Assembly (NCBI RefSeq): GCF_900116645.1
Contig: NZ_FPBO01000008.1
Coordinates: 124,001-188,000 of the forward strand
Origin: Pseudoduganella namucuonensis
Lineage (GTDB): Bacteria > Pseudomonadota > Gammaproteobacteria > Burkholderiales > Burkholderiaceae_D
DNA length: 64,000 nt
Direction of reading: 5' to 3'
The position numbers were made by a program, and so were the translations under genes. Shown one piece after another: positions 8,564-20,000 of this stretch. How positions within the stretch are numbered: the first letter of the stretch is position 1; every line of letters starts with the position of its first letter. The notes under the pieces are model-generated. The model was not told where the DNA came from, did no database searches, and was given only the letters and a program-made list of their open reading frames with translations.

Positions 8564-10423
8564 ATGAGCACGCCCACCTCCACTCCCCCTGACGCCGCGA
8601 ACAACGAGGTCCCGCCGGGACACCGAAAACGACGCCGGCCCGCTCCCCTGTCGCTCGCCGCGTGGAGGCAATTCGTCAACGTGGCGAAGCCTTACTGGCT
8701 GGGGGAGGAAAAGAAAAAGGCCTGGATCCTGCTGCTGGTCTTGATCGTGTTGATGCTGGTCGAGACCAAGTTCGCGGTCATGCTGAACAACCAGGCCGGC
8801 GAGATGACCTCGGCGCTGGCCGCCAAGAACGGCGACCGCTTCTGGACCTCGGTGCGGGCCTGCCTGTTCGTGCTGGCGTTCGCGGTGCCGATCTACGCCT
8901 TCTACTACTATATGCGCGACCTCTTCGCCAACCAGTGGCGGCGCTGGCTGACCAGCCGTTTCCTCGACGGCTATCTGAAAGGGCGCAAATACTACGAGCT
9001 GGGCTCGGACAGCGAGATCGACAACCCCGATCAGCGCATCAGCGAAGACATCAACACCTTCACCGGCAGGTCCATCCACTTCCTGCTGATCTTCCTGGGC
9101 TCGATCATGCAGCTGGTGGCGTTCAGCACCGTGCTGTGGTCGATTTCGCACCTGCTGGTCGGCGTGCTGGCGGTGTACGCGTTGATGGGCACGGCCGTCG
9201 CCCTCTACGTGTTCGGCAACCCGCTGATCCAGCTGAATTTCTGGCAGCTGCGGCGCGAGGCGGATTTCCGCTTCAGCCTGATGCGCCTGCGCGAGAAGGC
9301 CGAATCCATCGCCTTCTATCGCGGCGAGGCGCAGGAGCGCGCGCATATCGACGGCAAGTTCGACAAGGTGATCCATAATTTCGCGAAGCTGATCAAGAAG
9401 CAGCGCTCCCTCAACCTGTTCCAGCGCACCTTCAGTCAACTCACCCTGGTGCTGCCGGGCGTGATCCTGGCCGAACGCGTCTTGTCGGGCGAGCTGGAAG
9501 TGGGGCGGGCGATACAGGCGGCCGGCGCGTTCACCGCCGTGCTCGCCGCCGTGGCGGTCATCGTCGACAACTTCGAAAGCCTGAGCCGCTTCGTCGCGGG
9601 GATAGGCCGCCTGCAGACCTTGTCGAACCTGGTGCTGCCCGGCGCCGAGCCCAAGGCCGGCGCCGACGACAAGCACCCGCGCATCCAGCTGCGTCCAGGC
9701 GCGCACCTCGCGCTGGAAGCCCTCACGCTGCATCCGCCGCAGTCCGAACGGGTGCTCATCAAGGAGCTGAGCCTGGTCTTGAAGCCGGGCGACGCGCTGC
9801 TCATCACCGGCGACAGCGGCTGCGGTAAAAGCTCGCTGCTGCGCGCGATCGCCGGTCTATGGCACACGGGCAGCGGCGTGATCCAGCATCCGCCGCTGGA
9901 GGACTTCTTCTTTCTGCCCCAGCAGCCCTATCTGCAGTCCGGCACGCTGCGCAGCCAGCTCATCTATCCGAGCGCGGAGTCCAGCCTGAGCGACGAGCGG
10001 CTGTTGGACATCCTGGCGCAGGTCCACCTGCCGAGCCTGGCCGAGCGCGTGGGCGGCCTGGACGCCGTGCACGACTGGGAAAAGCTGTTGTCGGTGGGCG
10101 AGCAGCAGCGCCTGGCCTTCGCCCGCGTGCTGGTGCACGAGCCGCGCATCGTCATCCTGGACGAGGCGACCAGTGCGCTGGACAGTGGCAACGAGGCCTC
10201 CCTATACGAGCGCCTGCGCGGCGGCGGCGCCACGCTGATCAGCATCGCCCACCGCCCCGCGGTGCTGCGCCACCATACCCATGTGCTGCAATTGATGGGC
10301 GAGGGCGCGTGGGCGGTGCACGAGGCGGGCGCCTACCGGTTTGACGCGCCGGTGGACACGTCGCGCGGTGGCGGTGCCAATGCACAGCCGGCGCAGGCGC
10401 TTAGGGTGGCGGCCGCGGGGTAG
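8564..10423 (+). CDS. ABC transporter, fused permease/ATPase, SbmA/BacA-like
   Basis: 619 residues. The N-terminal half is a membrane domain with about six segments (WILLLVLIVLMLVETKFAVML; LFVLAFAVPIYAFYYYM; HFLLIFLGSIMQLVAFSTV; LLVGVLAVYALMGTAVALYV), matching the ABC_membrane_2 / SbmA-BacA type with the conserved NPDQRISEDI stretch. The C-terminal half is an ATPase: Walker A GDSGCGKSS at about 416-424, signature SVGEQQRLAFARVL near 510, Walker B RIVILDEATSALD near 528. Relatives move peptides, vitamin B12 or fatty acyl groups across the inner membrane. The first 35 residues are polar and probably cytoplasmic. The ribosome site is weak. The substrate cannot be deduced. Confidence 0.9.
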   Translation: MSTPTSTPPDAANNEVPPGHRKRRRPAPLSLAAWRQFVNVAKPYWLGEEKKKAWILLLVLIVLMLVETKFAVMLNNQAGEMTSALAAKNGDRFWTSVRACLFVLAFAVPIYAFYYYMRDLFANQWRRWLTSRFLDGYLKGRKYYELGSDSEIDNPDQRISEDINTFTGRSIHFLLIFLGSIMQLVAFSTVLWSISHLLVGVLAVYALMGTAVALYVFGNPLIQLNFWQLRREADFRFSLMRLREKAESIAFYRGEAQERAHIDGKFDKVIHNFAKLIKKQRSLNLFQRTFSQLTLVLPGVILAERVLSGELEVGRAIQAAGAFTAVLAAVAVIVDNFESLSRFVAGIGRLQTLSNLVLPGAEPKAGADDKHPRIQLRPGAHLALEALTLHPPQSERVLIKELSLVLKPGDALLITGDSGCGKSSLLRAIAGLWHTGSGVIQHPPLEDFFFLPQQPYLQSGTLRSQLIYPSAESSLSDERLLDILAQVHLPSLAERVGGLDAVHDWEKLLSVGEQQRLAFARVLVHEPRIVILDEATSALDSGNEASLYERLRGGGATLISIAHRPAVLRHHTHVLQLMGEGAWAVHEAGAYRFDAPVDTSRGGGANAQPAQALRVAAAG

Positions 10424-10598
10424 GTGGTGCGCGTTGGCGCATGCGTGCTCATCGCAAAAACGGACCATCGGGGCGGGCCGGGCGGGCGCCGGTTTTCCCT
10501 ATGAAAAAGGACGGAAATACGCCGCGCGAGCCAGGGCGCTTCTCGCAGTTCGTCGCAAAATACGCCCTCGGGAATGAGCAACTACGCACAATTGCGTC

Positions 10599-10610
10599 GT
10601 TATCGATAAC
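10599..10610. promoter_or_regulatory. perfect 12-bp palindrome GTTATCGATAAC before TonB receptor
   Basis: GTTATCGATAAC is a perfect dyad with a central CG, 12 nt upstream of the receptor ATG. This form is common among LacI-family operators. At this position a bound protein would block transcription or translation initiation. It could also be chance, since only one copy is seen. Confidence 0.35.
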
Positions 10611-10622
10611 TTCCCCGAACAA

Positions 10623-12827
10623 ATGAAACTGCCTCTCTCACGCGTCGCGATGGCCATCACCATTCTGTGCTCGCATGCCGCCGTCATGGCGCGGCAGGCC
10701 GAAGGTAAACTGGCGCCGCCCCCCGCTTCCACGGAACCCGCGCCAGGGGTCGCGGCCCCCAAGGCGGGCGAGCTCGTCAAGGTCGAAGTCAAAGGGGCGC
10801 TGGAGTCCTACGACCCGCGTCGCGAGGACACCGCCAGCAAGACCGTGCTGACGCATGAGGAAATCATCAAGTACGGCGACACCAATGTCTTCGATGTGCT
10901 CAAGCGGGCGCCGGGCGTCACCGTCATCGGCAACAGCATCCGCCTGCGGGGACTGGGCAATGGCTACACCCAGGTGCTGGTCAACGGCGAGCGTCCCCCG
11001 CCGGGCTTTTCCATGGAAGCGTTGACGCCCGATCAGATCGACAGGATAGAAGTGATCCGCGCGGCCACGGCCGAGCATTCAACGCAGGCGATCGCCGGCA
11101 CCATCAACATTGTCCTCAGCAAGGTGGTGTCCAGGACGCAGCGCGATTTGCGGCTGAACGCGAGCCGTAGTGGAGAGCAGCACAAGCTGATGGCGCTGGG
11201 CACCCTGGCCGACCGTTCGGGCAAGCTGTCGTATTACCTGAACGCGATGATGTCGCAGAATGTGGACGGGACGCCAGGTTCCACGGTCCAGCTTCTGGCC
11301 GCGCCGGACGGGCAGGTGCTGCAATCGCGTGAAAAACGCAGCACGAGGGACATGCGCACCACCAGCGGCGGACTGCTGCCCCGCCTGAACTGGAAGCTGG
11401 ATAACGATGGGCAACTGAACTGGAATACCTATCTTCAGGGACAACGTTCGAGAGGCGGGTTTTCCAACCTGACGACCAGCTCGGTCGGCGCATTCGCGCC
11501 GCCCGATTATCGGGATAGCCGGAGCACGTCCAATGTCGATGACCACTTCGCCGGGACCGACCTGAACTGGGTCGCCAAGTTATGGGGCGGCAAACTCGAC
11601 GCCAAGCTTGGCGTGTCGAAAGGCCGCGCCAGCATCGAGAATCGCGCGCTGTCGAGTACCGCCGACCGCGTCACCATGCTTCGGCGGGACACCGATACCA
11701 CCAATGACTTCGGCAACGTCAACACCAGTGGAAAGTACGCGCGCTCCCTGTTCGACGGACATGCGCTTGCTGTCGGATGGGAAGCCAATTTTCACAAGGT
11801 GGACGAGAACATCGACCGTACCGAAGGCTTGGCCGGCGTCGCGCCGAAGACCATCCACGAGGTGTTCACACCGCGTGTCAAGCGCCGGTCGGTGTTCGCG
11901 CAAGACGAATGGAACATCACCACGAACTGGTCGATGTACTTGGGCGCACGCTGGGAAGGCATACGCACGGCGAGCGAAGGCAGCGGCCAGGCGGGCACGA
12001 CCTCGCGCAGCGGCGTGCTCAGCCCTATCGCCCAGACCCTGTACAAGTTCCCCGGCGGTAGCGGGCGGCAGTTGCGGATGGCGTTGACGCGCACCTACAA
12101 GGCGCCCAACACCTATCAGCTCAGCGCACGCCGGTACGAGGCCGATCAGAATGATCGTTTCAACCCCGATACCAGCGGCAACCCGCGGCTGCGGCCCGAG
12201 CTGGCCAACGGACTCGACGTGACATACGAGCATTTCTGGGCGCCGGGCGCGGTACTCTCGGTGGGAGGCTCGGCCCGTCAGATCAAGGACTACATCCGCG
12301 GCAGACTGGCCCAGGATGCGCAGGGCCGATGGCTGGTTCAACCGCTCAACAACGGCACGGCGCAAGTGCGCACGCTGGACGTGGAACTCAAATTCCCGCT
12401 CAAGGCCGTCATGACGGACGCGCCCCCGTTTGACATCCGGGCCAGCGTGAACCGCAACTGGTCCAGGGTCGAGTCCGTACCTGGCCCGGACAATCGCCTC
12501 GACCAGCAAGTACCGCTGAGCGCGGTGTTCGGCGTCGACTACAAGGTGGACACGTTCAGCGCGGGCGCCAACCTCGCCGTCCGCGCGGGCGGGCCGGTGC
12601 GGGTTTCCGAAGAACAGCGCAGCCGGATGCAGGCGCGCCGTGAACTCGAGCTCTACTTGCTATACAAGATCGGGACTGGGCTGCAGCTGCGTTCCGGCGT
12701 GAGCAACGCCCTGGGCGAGGACACGCTTGGCGACACGAGTTACGAGGATGGGCGCGGAACGAGCCGCAGTTGGAGCCGCGGCCCTGGTTCGGCGAAATTG
12801 CAGGTGAATCTGGAAATGAAGCTCTGA
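10623..12827 (+). CDS. TonB-dependent outer-membrane receptor
   Basis: 734 residues with an N-terminal signal sequence (VAMAITILCSHAAVMA) and a plug domain at about 50-170: VFDVLKRAPGVTVIGNSIRLRG, then YTQVLVNGERPPPGFSME and DRIEVIRAATAEHSTQAIAG. The C-terminal 550 residues are a beta-barrel rich in alternating hydrophobic and aromatic residues, ending SAKLQVNLEMKL. Such receptors import siderophores, cobalamin or oligosaccharides using TonB energy. The plug resembles the siderophore-receptor subgroup more than the two other receptors in this window do, but the ligand is not determined. A LacI-type palindrome just upstream would favour a carbohydrate or carbon-source signal. Confidence 0.88.
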   Translation: MKLPLSRVAMAITILCSHAAVMARQAEGKLAPPPASTEPAPGVAAPKAGELVKVEVKGALESYDPRREDTASKTVLTHEEIIKYGDTNVFDVLKRAPGVTVIGNSIRLRGLGNGYTQVLVNGERPPPGFSMEALTPDQIDRIEVIRAATAEHSTQAIAGTINIVLSKVVSRTQRDLRLNASRSGEQHKLMALGTLADRSGKLSYYLNAMMSQNVDGTPGSTVQLLAAPDGQVLQSREKRSTRDMRTTSGGLLPRLNWKLDNDGQLNWNTYLQGQRSRGGFSNLTTSSVGAFAPPDYRDSRSTSNVDDHFAGTDLNWVAKLWGGKLDAKLGVSKGRASIENRALSSTADRVTMLRRDTDTTNDFGNVNTSGKYARSLFDGHALAVGWEANFHKVDENIDRTEGLAGVAPKTIHEVFTPRVKRRSVFAQDEWNITTNWSMYLGARWEGIRTASEGSGQAGTTSRSGVLSPIAQTLYKFPGGSGRQLRMALTRTYKAPNTYQLSARRYEADQNDRFNPDTSGNPRLRPELANGLDVTYEHFWAPGAVLSVGGSARQIKDYIRGRLAQDAQGRWLVQPLNNGTAQVRTLDVELKFPLKAVMTDAPPFDIRASVNRNWSRVESVPGPDNRLDQQVPLSAVFGVDYKVDTFSAGANLAVRAGGPVRVSEEQRSRMQARRELELYLLYKIGTGLQLRSGVSNALGEDTLGDTSYEDGRGTSRSWSRGPGSAKLQVNLEMKL

Positions 12828-12850
12828 CCAACGACAGCGCCGGTCCGCCC

Positions 12851-12897
12851 GGTCCAGTCGAGGGGCGCGCGGTCGGCCGGGGCGGTGGCCGCATAGT
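12851..12897 (-). repeat. relic of a TPR gene, repeated from 5391-5440
   Basis: This 40-50 nt piece, starting 24 nt after the receptor stop, matches 36 of the first 40 positions of 5391-5430 inside the TPR gene. On the minus strand it encodes YAATAPADRAPLDW, against YEATAPADRAPLDQ in the TPR protein. No further TPR coding sequence is nearby. It is best read as the scar of a deletion or recombination involving a TPR paralogue, lying right at the ragged 5' end of the hydrolase relic. Confidence 0.65.
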
Positions 12898-12935
12898 CGA
12901 GAAAGATTGAAAACCGACCAGCTGTTCCGTTAATC

Positions 12936-13871
12936 TTGAGCCTCATCAAGAAGGAAGTGAGCTTCGACAACCCGTCCGCCGCCATCAAACTCGCAGCCAC
13001 GTTAAGCCTACCTGAAGGCAAGGGGCCGTTTCCCGCGGTCGTGCTGATTTCCGGCACGGGCCGCAATACACGTGACGAAGAGGTCGACGGCCATCAATGT
13101 TTTCTCGTCATCGCCGACGCCTTGAATCGCCGGGGGATCGCGGTGCTGCGCTACGACAAGCGGGGCGTGGGCGGCTCCAGTGGCGGCTATCTCGGGGCCA
13201 CGACAGCGGATTTCGCGTCCGACGCCAATGCGGCAGTCAACTTCCTCAAGACCGACGCCCGCATTGATGCACGCCGTATCGGCGTGGTGGGCCATTCCGA
13301 AGGGGGGATCATCGCGCCGGCCGTGGCAGCGGAGAACAAACATGTCGCCTTCTTTGTCATGATCGCCAGCCCGGGTATCCGGGGCGACAAGCTGTTCGTA
13401 CTGCAATCGGCGATGACGGCGCAGGTGTATGGCGTGCCGGCCGATATCATCGCCAGGCGCAAGCTCTTCGATCAGCGGCTATACGACGCGATCATCTCCG
13501 CGCCGACCGGCGAAGCGGCTCGCGAGCAGGCGGAAGCGCTGGTGGCGCGGGGTGTCGCCGACAAGGTTATCGATGCGAACGATGCCGAGACGCTGCCAAT
13601 GAGTTTGACGAGCGCGTGGCAGCGCCACTTCCTCGCTTATGATCCAGCGATTGCGTTGCGCAAGTTGAACGTGCCGGTACTGGCGCTGAACGGTTCGCTG
13701 GACGTGCAAGTGCCGGCGACGGAAAACCTGGCGGCCATACGCACCGCGCTTCGGGACAACAAGGATGCGACCGTGCTCGACGACGAGACCATGGCGCCAG
13801 GCGCGCTCAAGATCATCACGGATTGGGTGGCGGCGCACTGCATGCGAATACCCCGGAATCAAGCGGATTAA
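12936..13871 (+). pseudogene. alpha/beta hydrolase, 5'-truncated and lacking the catalytic-His loop
   Basis: The open frame of up to 311 residues begins only at a TTG with no ribosome site. It enters directly at VSFDNPSAAIKLAATLSLP, a point that is internal in homologues, which carry a signal peptide or extra domain before it. The core is recognisable: GPFPAVVLISGTGRNTRDEE, RRGIAVLRYDKRGVGGSSG, nucleophile elbow GHSEGG, and PVLALNGSLDVQVPATENL with the acid region. Near the end relatives have a loop with LPxLNHLFQ followed by an IEETMAP-type helix; here DATVLDDETMAPGALK runs straight on. About 25 residues holding the catalytic His therefore appear deleted in frame. Most likely an inactive remnant; low expression of an altered protein cannot be excluded. 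Confidence 0.65.
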
Positions 13872-14062
13872 AAGCGCAGAGTCGCCGGCGCCGGTGGCGA
13901 TCACCTGCGCGAAGTCGGCTATCGTCGGCACCGTCGCGGTGCTGCAGAGACCGCTGTTCCGCCAGGGCCGGAGCGCGCTTGCGCTGGCCCTGGTGGTGTC
14001 GATGGCGTTGCCGGCCGTCCGGTAACGATTTCCCGGCCGCGAATCCGGGATTGGCCAGTCAA
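13872..14062. other. intergenic region, no recognisable gene
   Basis: About 190 nt between the hydrolase relic and the stop of the giant kinase. Both strands have short open stretches with coding-like composition, but no start, ribosome site or family match that I can support. It may hold further gene debris next to the decayed hydrolase. Confidence 0.4.
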
Positions 14063-17000
14063 TCAAACCGTTCCGTCCCGCCCCATGCACTGCTTCACCA
14101 GCTCCAGAATGGCCTTGGAGCGGAATCCCTTGGCCAACGCGGTCAGCTGGTCGGCGAGCGGCCGGTAGCGTGGGTCGAGCTCGGACAGGTAGTGTGCCCG
14201 CTGCAATATGTTGCGCATATTGCCCTGCATGGCCAACTGGTGCAGGACGGCCATTTCCTCCGGCGGCGGCACCACCAGCGGTACGCCCGGCTCCGGCGGC
14301 GCGGGCGGCGTTTCCGGCGCGGCGATGATCCATTCGAGCTTGAGCAGGGCGCCGACCTGCTCCAGCAAGCGATCCAGGTTGACCGGTTTCGGCAGGAAGG
14401 CGTTCGCCCCCGCCGCCAGGCTGCTGGCCGCGTGGTTGTCGCCCGCGCTGGCGGAAACCGAGATGACCGGGACCGTGTTGAAGTCCGGCGACTGGCGCAG
14501 CCGGCGCATCGCTTCCAGGCCATCCATTTTTGGCATCACCAAGTCCATCAGGATCAGGTCCGGCCGCGAGGCCTGCGCTTGCGCCAGCCCCTCGGCGCCG
14601 TCCTCCGCCTCGCACATCGTGAAGCCCAGCGGACTCAGCATATCGTTCAGCACCATCCGGTTCTCGCGCACGTCGTCGACCACCAGGATGGTTTTGCGCG
14701 CGCCATGATAGCCGCCGACGATGCCGTGCGCGCTGGGCGAGGCCGCGGCTTGCGCCAACCGCACGTCCAGCTCGAACCAGAAAGTGCTGCCTTCGCCCGG
14801 GCGGCTCTCGACCAGGATATCGCTGCCCATCAGGCGCAGGAACTGGCGGCTGATCGCCAGTCCCAGCCCGGTCCCGCCGAGCCGCTGCCGCTGGTCGCCG
14901 ACCTGCTCGAAGGGTTCGAAGATCACTTCCCGTTCCTGTTCGCCGATGCCGACGCCGGTGTCGCACACCTCGAAGCGCAAGCGCGTAGCGGAGAGGCGAC
15001 GCACCCGCAGCGTCACCCGCCCGCGATCGGTGAATTTGATGGCGTTCGACAGCAGGTTGAGCAGCACCTGGCGCAGCCGTTTCTCGTCGGCCTGTATCGC
15101 CGCGGGCAAATCGGTGGCGATCTCGGTGACATATTCCAGGCCCTTCTGGGCCGCCTTGACCGCCACGATCTCGCTCACGATAGAGAGGAATCCGCTCAGC
15201 CGGACCGGGGTTTCGTACAGCTCCAGCTTGCTGGCCTCGATTTTCGCGAAGTCCAGGATATCGTTGATCAGGTTCAGCAGATGCTCGCCGCTGTGCCGGA
15301 TCACGTTCAGCCCCGTTTGCTGGTGGTCGCCGAGCGCGCGGTCGCGTTGCAGGATCTGCGTATAGCCCAGGATGCCGTTCAAGGGCGTGCGCAATTCATG
15401 GCTCATGTTGGCCAGGAAGGCGCTCTTCGCGCGGTTCGCCGCGTCGGCGGCCTGGCGCGCGCTGCGTTCGAATTCGGCCTGTTTGCGTTCGGAGAGGTCG
15501 AGCACAAAGCCGACCGCGTGGTCTTGCGACCCTTCCAGCAGGGCGCCGCCGATCAGCACCGGCACGCGCCGTCCATCCTTGCGGACGAACTCCTTCTCGT
15601 AAGAAATCAGCTTGCCGGTCCGCAGGACTTCCTCCGTGGCCCGCGCATCGGCGGCGGCGTATTCCGGCGGATTGAAATCGTTCCAGCGCACCCCGCCGGA
15701 CGCCAGCTCGTCGCGGCCATACGCGATCAGGTCCAGGAAGGCGTCGTTGGCGTCGCTGATATTGCCTTGCAGGTCCCAGAAGAAGATGCCGATGATGTTC
15801 GACTCCATCAGCCGGCGGATGCGCGCCTCCCGTTCGCGCAAGGTGGCCTCGACCCGCTTGCGCTCGGCGTTTTCCTGTTGCAGGCCGGCATACAGCAGCG
15901 CGTTTTCCAGCGAGATCGCCGCCTGCGAGGCCAGCAGTTCCAGCACCGTGATCCGCTCCGGCGTGAAGGCGTGGGTGGTCAAGGTGTTCTCCAGATACAG
16001 CACGCCGATCAGCCTGGCTTGCAGGACGATCGGAATGCACAAGACCGATTTTGGCCCGCCGCCGGCCAGGTAAGGGTCGGCCGAAAACGGGTTCGGCTTG
16101 GCGGAGTCGGACAGCAGCACCGGGGTCTGGCTGCGCCGCACATAGTTGAGGATGGTCTCGGGCACGGTCGATGCCGGCGGCGCCTGGCCCAGGTGCAGGC
16201 GCACTTCGGCCGACTGTTGCGTCAGGCCGGCTTGCGCGGCGAGCTCCAGCTCGCCGCCACGCAGCAGCAGCAGGGCGCCTGTCTGCGCGCCGGCGCTTTC
16301 CAGTACGATGCGCATCAGCGTGTCGATCAGCTCGTCGAGCACGATCGGCCCCGAGATCGCTTGCGAGGCCTTGGCCACCGACAGCGCGTCCAGCTGCGCC
16401 ATGCCCGCGTCGACGGCCGCCGCCGGCGGCGCCAACCGCGCGGGCAACTGCGGGTAGCGCTGTTCGAGCTGCCTGGTTTTGCCCTCGGCCCCCCAGCGCG
16501 CAAAGCAATCGCGCGCCTCGCACAGGTGAGCGCGGGCCGCGGTCGCGGCGCCGCGCGCCAGGTAGAAGCGTGCCGCCGCTTCATGCGCCACGCCTTCGTA
16601 TTGGACGAAGCCGTTGTCGCGTGCCGATTGGATGGCTTGCTGGTACAGGCCCATCGCATCGCTGTCGCGCCCGTCGAGACGCGCGACCTCGGCCGCGACC
16701 AGCGCGTGCTTGTCGGCAAAGGCCGGCCCGCAGTTCTCGGCCCATTCGCGCAACTGCTCCGCATGGGCGCTCAACTGTTCGCGCCAGCCATGGCGCTCGT
16801 CGGCCGATCCGGCCTCGCACATGGCCGCCAGGGTCAGTGCGGCGTAGTAGTGGTACTCCAGCACCAGGTGGGGCAGGTTGGACAAGGCCCATGACTGGGC
16901 GCGCAAGGACTGCATCGCCGCCGTCGCCTCGGCGAGGTCGCCCGACAGGTAGCGGGCCTGCATCTTGAACAGCAAGTGCCGGCCGATCGGCTGGGCGGTA

Positions 17001-20000
17001 TGGTCCGCTTGCAACCGCGCCTCGAAGACGGCCTCGTCGAAGGCCCCGGTCCCGGTCCCGGCCCCGCTGTCGCTGAACGTGGAGAAGTGGGCGGTCCGGC
17101 CCTGCATGTTGGCGATGAAGCGCCGCTGGCTGGTGAGGACGTTCACGTCGTCCTGGTATTTCGCCTTGCACACAAAATCGAGGCCCTTTTCGGACTCCTG
17201 CCACACGGCATCGAGGGGAGCGCCCTGCAGCAGCCGCGCGCCGATCAGCAAGACCCAGTTGTTGCAGGCGGTGAGGACATCGCCCGTCTCGCGGGCCACG
17301 TGGAAGTTCAAGCGGAGAAAGTCGATGGCGTCCCCGACCGGTTGCGTCCACAGCGCGTTGACCGCGGCGACCAGGTACATCTCGGCCTTGTAGGTCGACC
17401 CCGCGTGGCGCTCGGCAAGCGCGCTGGCGAGTTTGCCGAAACGATAACCATCGGCATAGCGCCGGAACGTCGGGCCGAGCAAGAAGCCGAACAAGGCGTA
17501 GGCATACGGCGAGGCGTTGCCGATGCCGTGCAGCAGGCTCAAGTTCGTCATGCGGCAGAACGTCAGGCAAAACAAGGGGAAATCGGTGAAGGCCGCCGGC
17601 GCCGTCAGAAACGCCAGCATGTCCATGCTGGCTTGCCGCTCCGCATCTTGCATCGGCGGCGAGCCGGCGAGGTCTTCGATCTGCCGCGCGCCGAGGTTGC
17701 GCCACACCAGTTCGTATTCGGCCTCGACCTGTTGCCAGTCGGGATGGGCGGGCAGGTCGATGCCGCACAGGCGCAGACCGGCGAGCGCGCTGTCGACCGC
17801 CTGCGCGCATTCCGACCTGAAAACGTGCAGCCGGGACTTCTGGTTGTACACGGCGAGGCGCTCGGCTTTCGACCGCGCATGCAGCATCAGGCTGGCGATC
17901 AGTTGCTCGGCCATCAACAGCTCGCCGCTGAGGAATTCGCCATCCGCGCGCTCGAGCCACAGGTTGAACATCAGTTCATGCTGGCTGTCCCAGTCCCGCT
18001 CGCCGAACAGGGCCATGCCCGCCGCCAGGTAGACGCAGGCCGACGCATACGCCACCGAGGCCTTGGCCTTGCGCGCGGCGCGCAGGTTGAGCGTGGCCAC
18101 CCGCACTTTCTCGTCCAGGTCGGTCAGCAGCGCGGCGCCCTGGTTGAACTGGTTTGCCAGATCGAACAACTGGGTGTCGATCTCGCCGGCGCCCAAGCCC
18201 GCCACCAGCGTGCGGCCGATGCGCAGATGCACTTCGGCATGCTGTTGGGCCGGGATCAGCGCATACGCCGCCTGCTGGATCCGGTCGTGCAGGAACTTGC
18301 CGCCGCCGCCGGACAGCAGGATCAAGTCCTCGTCGGCCGCGACCGCCAGGCGCCGCCGGGTTTCCTCGGCGTCCAGCCCGCCGACCAGCGCGAGCTGGTG
18401 CAGGTCGAACTTGTTGCCCAGGCTGGCGGCCAGCCGCAGCGTTTCCCGCACCGGCTCGGGCAGCCGGCGCAACTTGCCGGCCATGAGGTCGGCCACGTTG
18501 TCGGCCAGGTTCCTGCCGCGGATTTGCGCGACATCCCAGCGCCAAACCCGGCTTGCCGGATCGTGCCGCAGCACGCCGTCCTTGTGCAGCGCGCTGAGGA
18601 ACTGGGTAAAGAAGAAAGGGTTGCCTTCGGTGCGTTCGAAAATCAGGCGCGTGAGCGGCAGGCAAGTGGCGGCCGGCGCGTGCAAGGTATCGGCCGCCAG
18701 CTGGTTCAGGTGCGCGACCGACAGCGGCGCCAGCTCGATGTCGAAGACGGGGGTGCCGTTGGCGCGCACCGCCTCGCGCGCCGCCATCAGCGGATGCGCG
18801 GCGCTGACCTCGTTGTCGCGGTAGGCGGCGATCAGCAGCAGCCTGCCGGCGTCCGGGTGCGGCAACAGATGCTCGAGGAATTGCAGGCTGGCCGCGTCGG
18901 CCCATTGCATGTCGTCGAGAAAGAGCGCCAGCGGGGTGCTGTGGGTCGTAAACACGGCCATGAAACGCTGGAACACTTGGCGGAAACGATGTTGCGCCTC
19001 GGCCGGGGGCAGCGCCGGCACCGGCGCCTGCGCGCCGATGATCAGCTCGACTTGCGGCAACACGTCGACGATCAACTGGCCGTGGGCGCCCACGGCGGAC
19101 TGGATCCGCTGGCGCCAGTCGTCGATCCGCTCATCGCTCTCGGCCAGCAGTTGCTGGACCAGGTCGCGAAACGCCTGGGCCAGTGTGGCGTAGGGCACGT
19201 CGCGCATGAACTGGTCGAACTTGCCGGAGATGAAGTAGCCGCGCTCGCGCACGATAGGCTGGTGCAGTTCATGCACCAGCGAGGACTTGCCGATGCCCGA
19301 ATAGCCCGATACCGTCACCAGCGTCGCTTCGCCGCTGGCCGCCATGCGGACGAAGGCGTCGAGCAAGGCGGCGCGCTCGCGCTCGCGTCCATACAATTTG
19401 TGCGGAATCTGGAAGCGCTCCGAGACGTCGTCGGCACCCGGCGGGAAAGGATCGACGCGGCCCTCGGCTTGCCATTGCGCCAGACAGCGCTGGAGATCGG
19501 CTTGCAGCCCGCGCGCGCTTTGGTAGCGGTCCTCCGGCAGCTTGGCGAGCAGCTTCATCACGATGGCCGAGACGGCCTCGGGGATGTCGGCCACCGCGCG
19601 GGGCGGTGGCGCGGTGCGCGCGATGTGGCAATGCGTCCACTCCAGCGGATCGCCGCCCTGGAACGGCAGTTGCCCGGTCAGCATGCGGTACAGCGTGACG
19701 CCCAGCGAATAGAAATCGCTGCGGTGGTCGACCGGACGATTCATGCGCCCGGTCTGCTCGGGCGACACATAGGCCCAGTCGCCGGGCGCGGCGGTGCCAG
19801 CGGCCGAGGCCGGGCCCAGGTCCATCAGCTGCAACACGCCATGCTTGCGGGCGATGACGAGATTGGCGGGCCGGATGTCACCGTGGATGAGCTGGGCGGC
19901 GTGCAGGTCGGCCAGGGCTTGGGCCAGCTGGCTGGCGATGCGCAGGCAATCGGGCAGGGCCATGCGAGCGCCGGGGTCCTGGACGGCATCCAGTGTCCGC

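Noticed and set aside
16440..16470. Further GTAGCGCT operator copy
   Set aside because: It lies deep inside the giant kinase coding region, lacks the rest of the 22-nt motif and has no gene start nearby.
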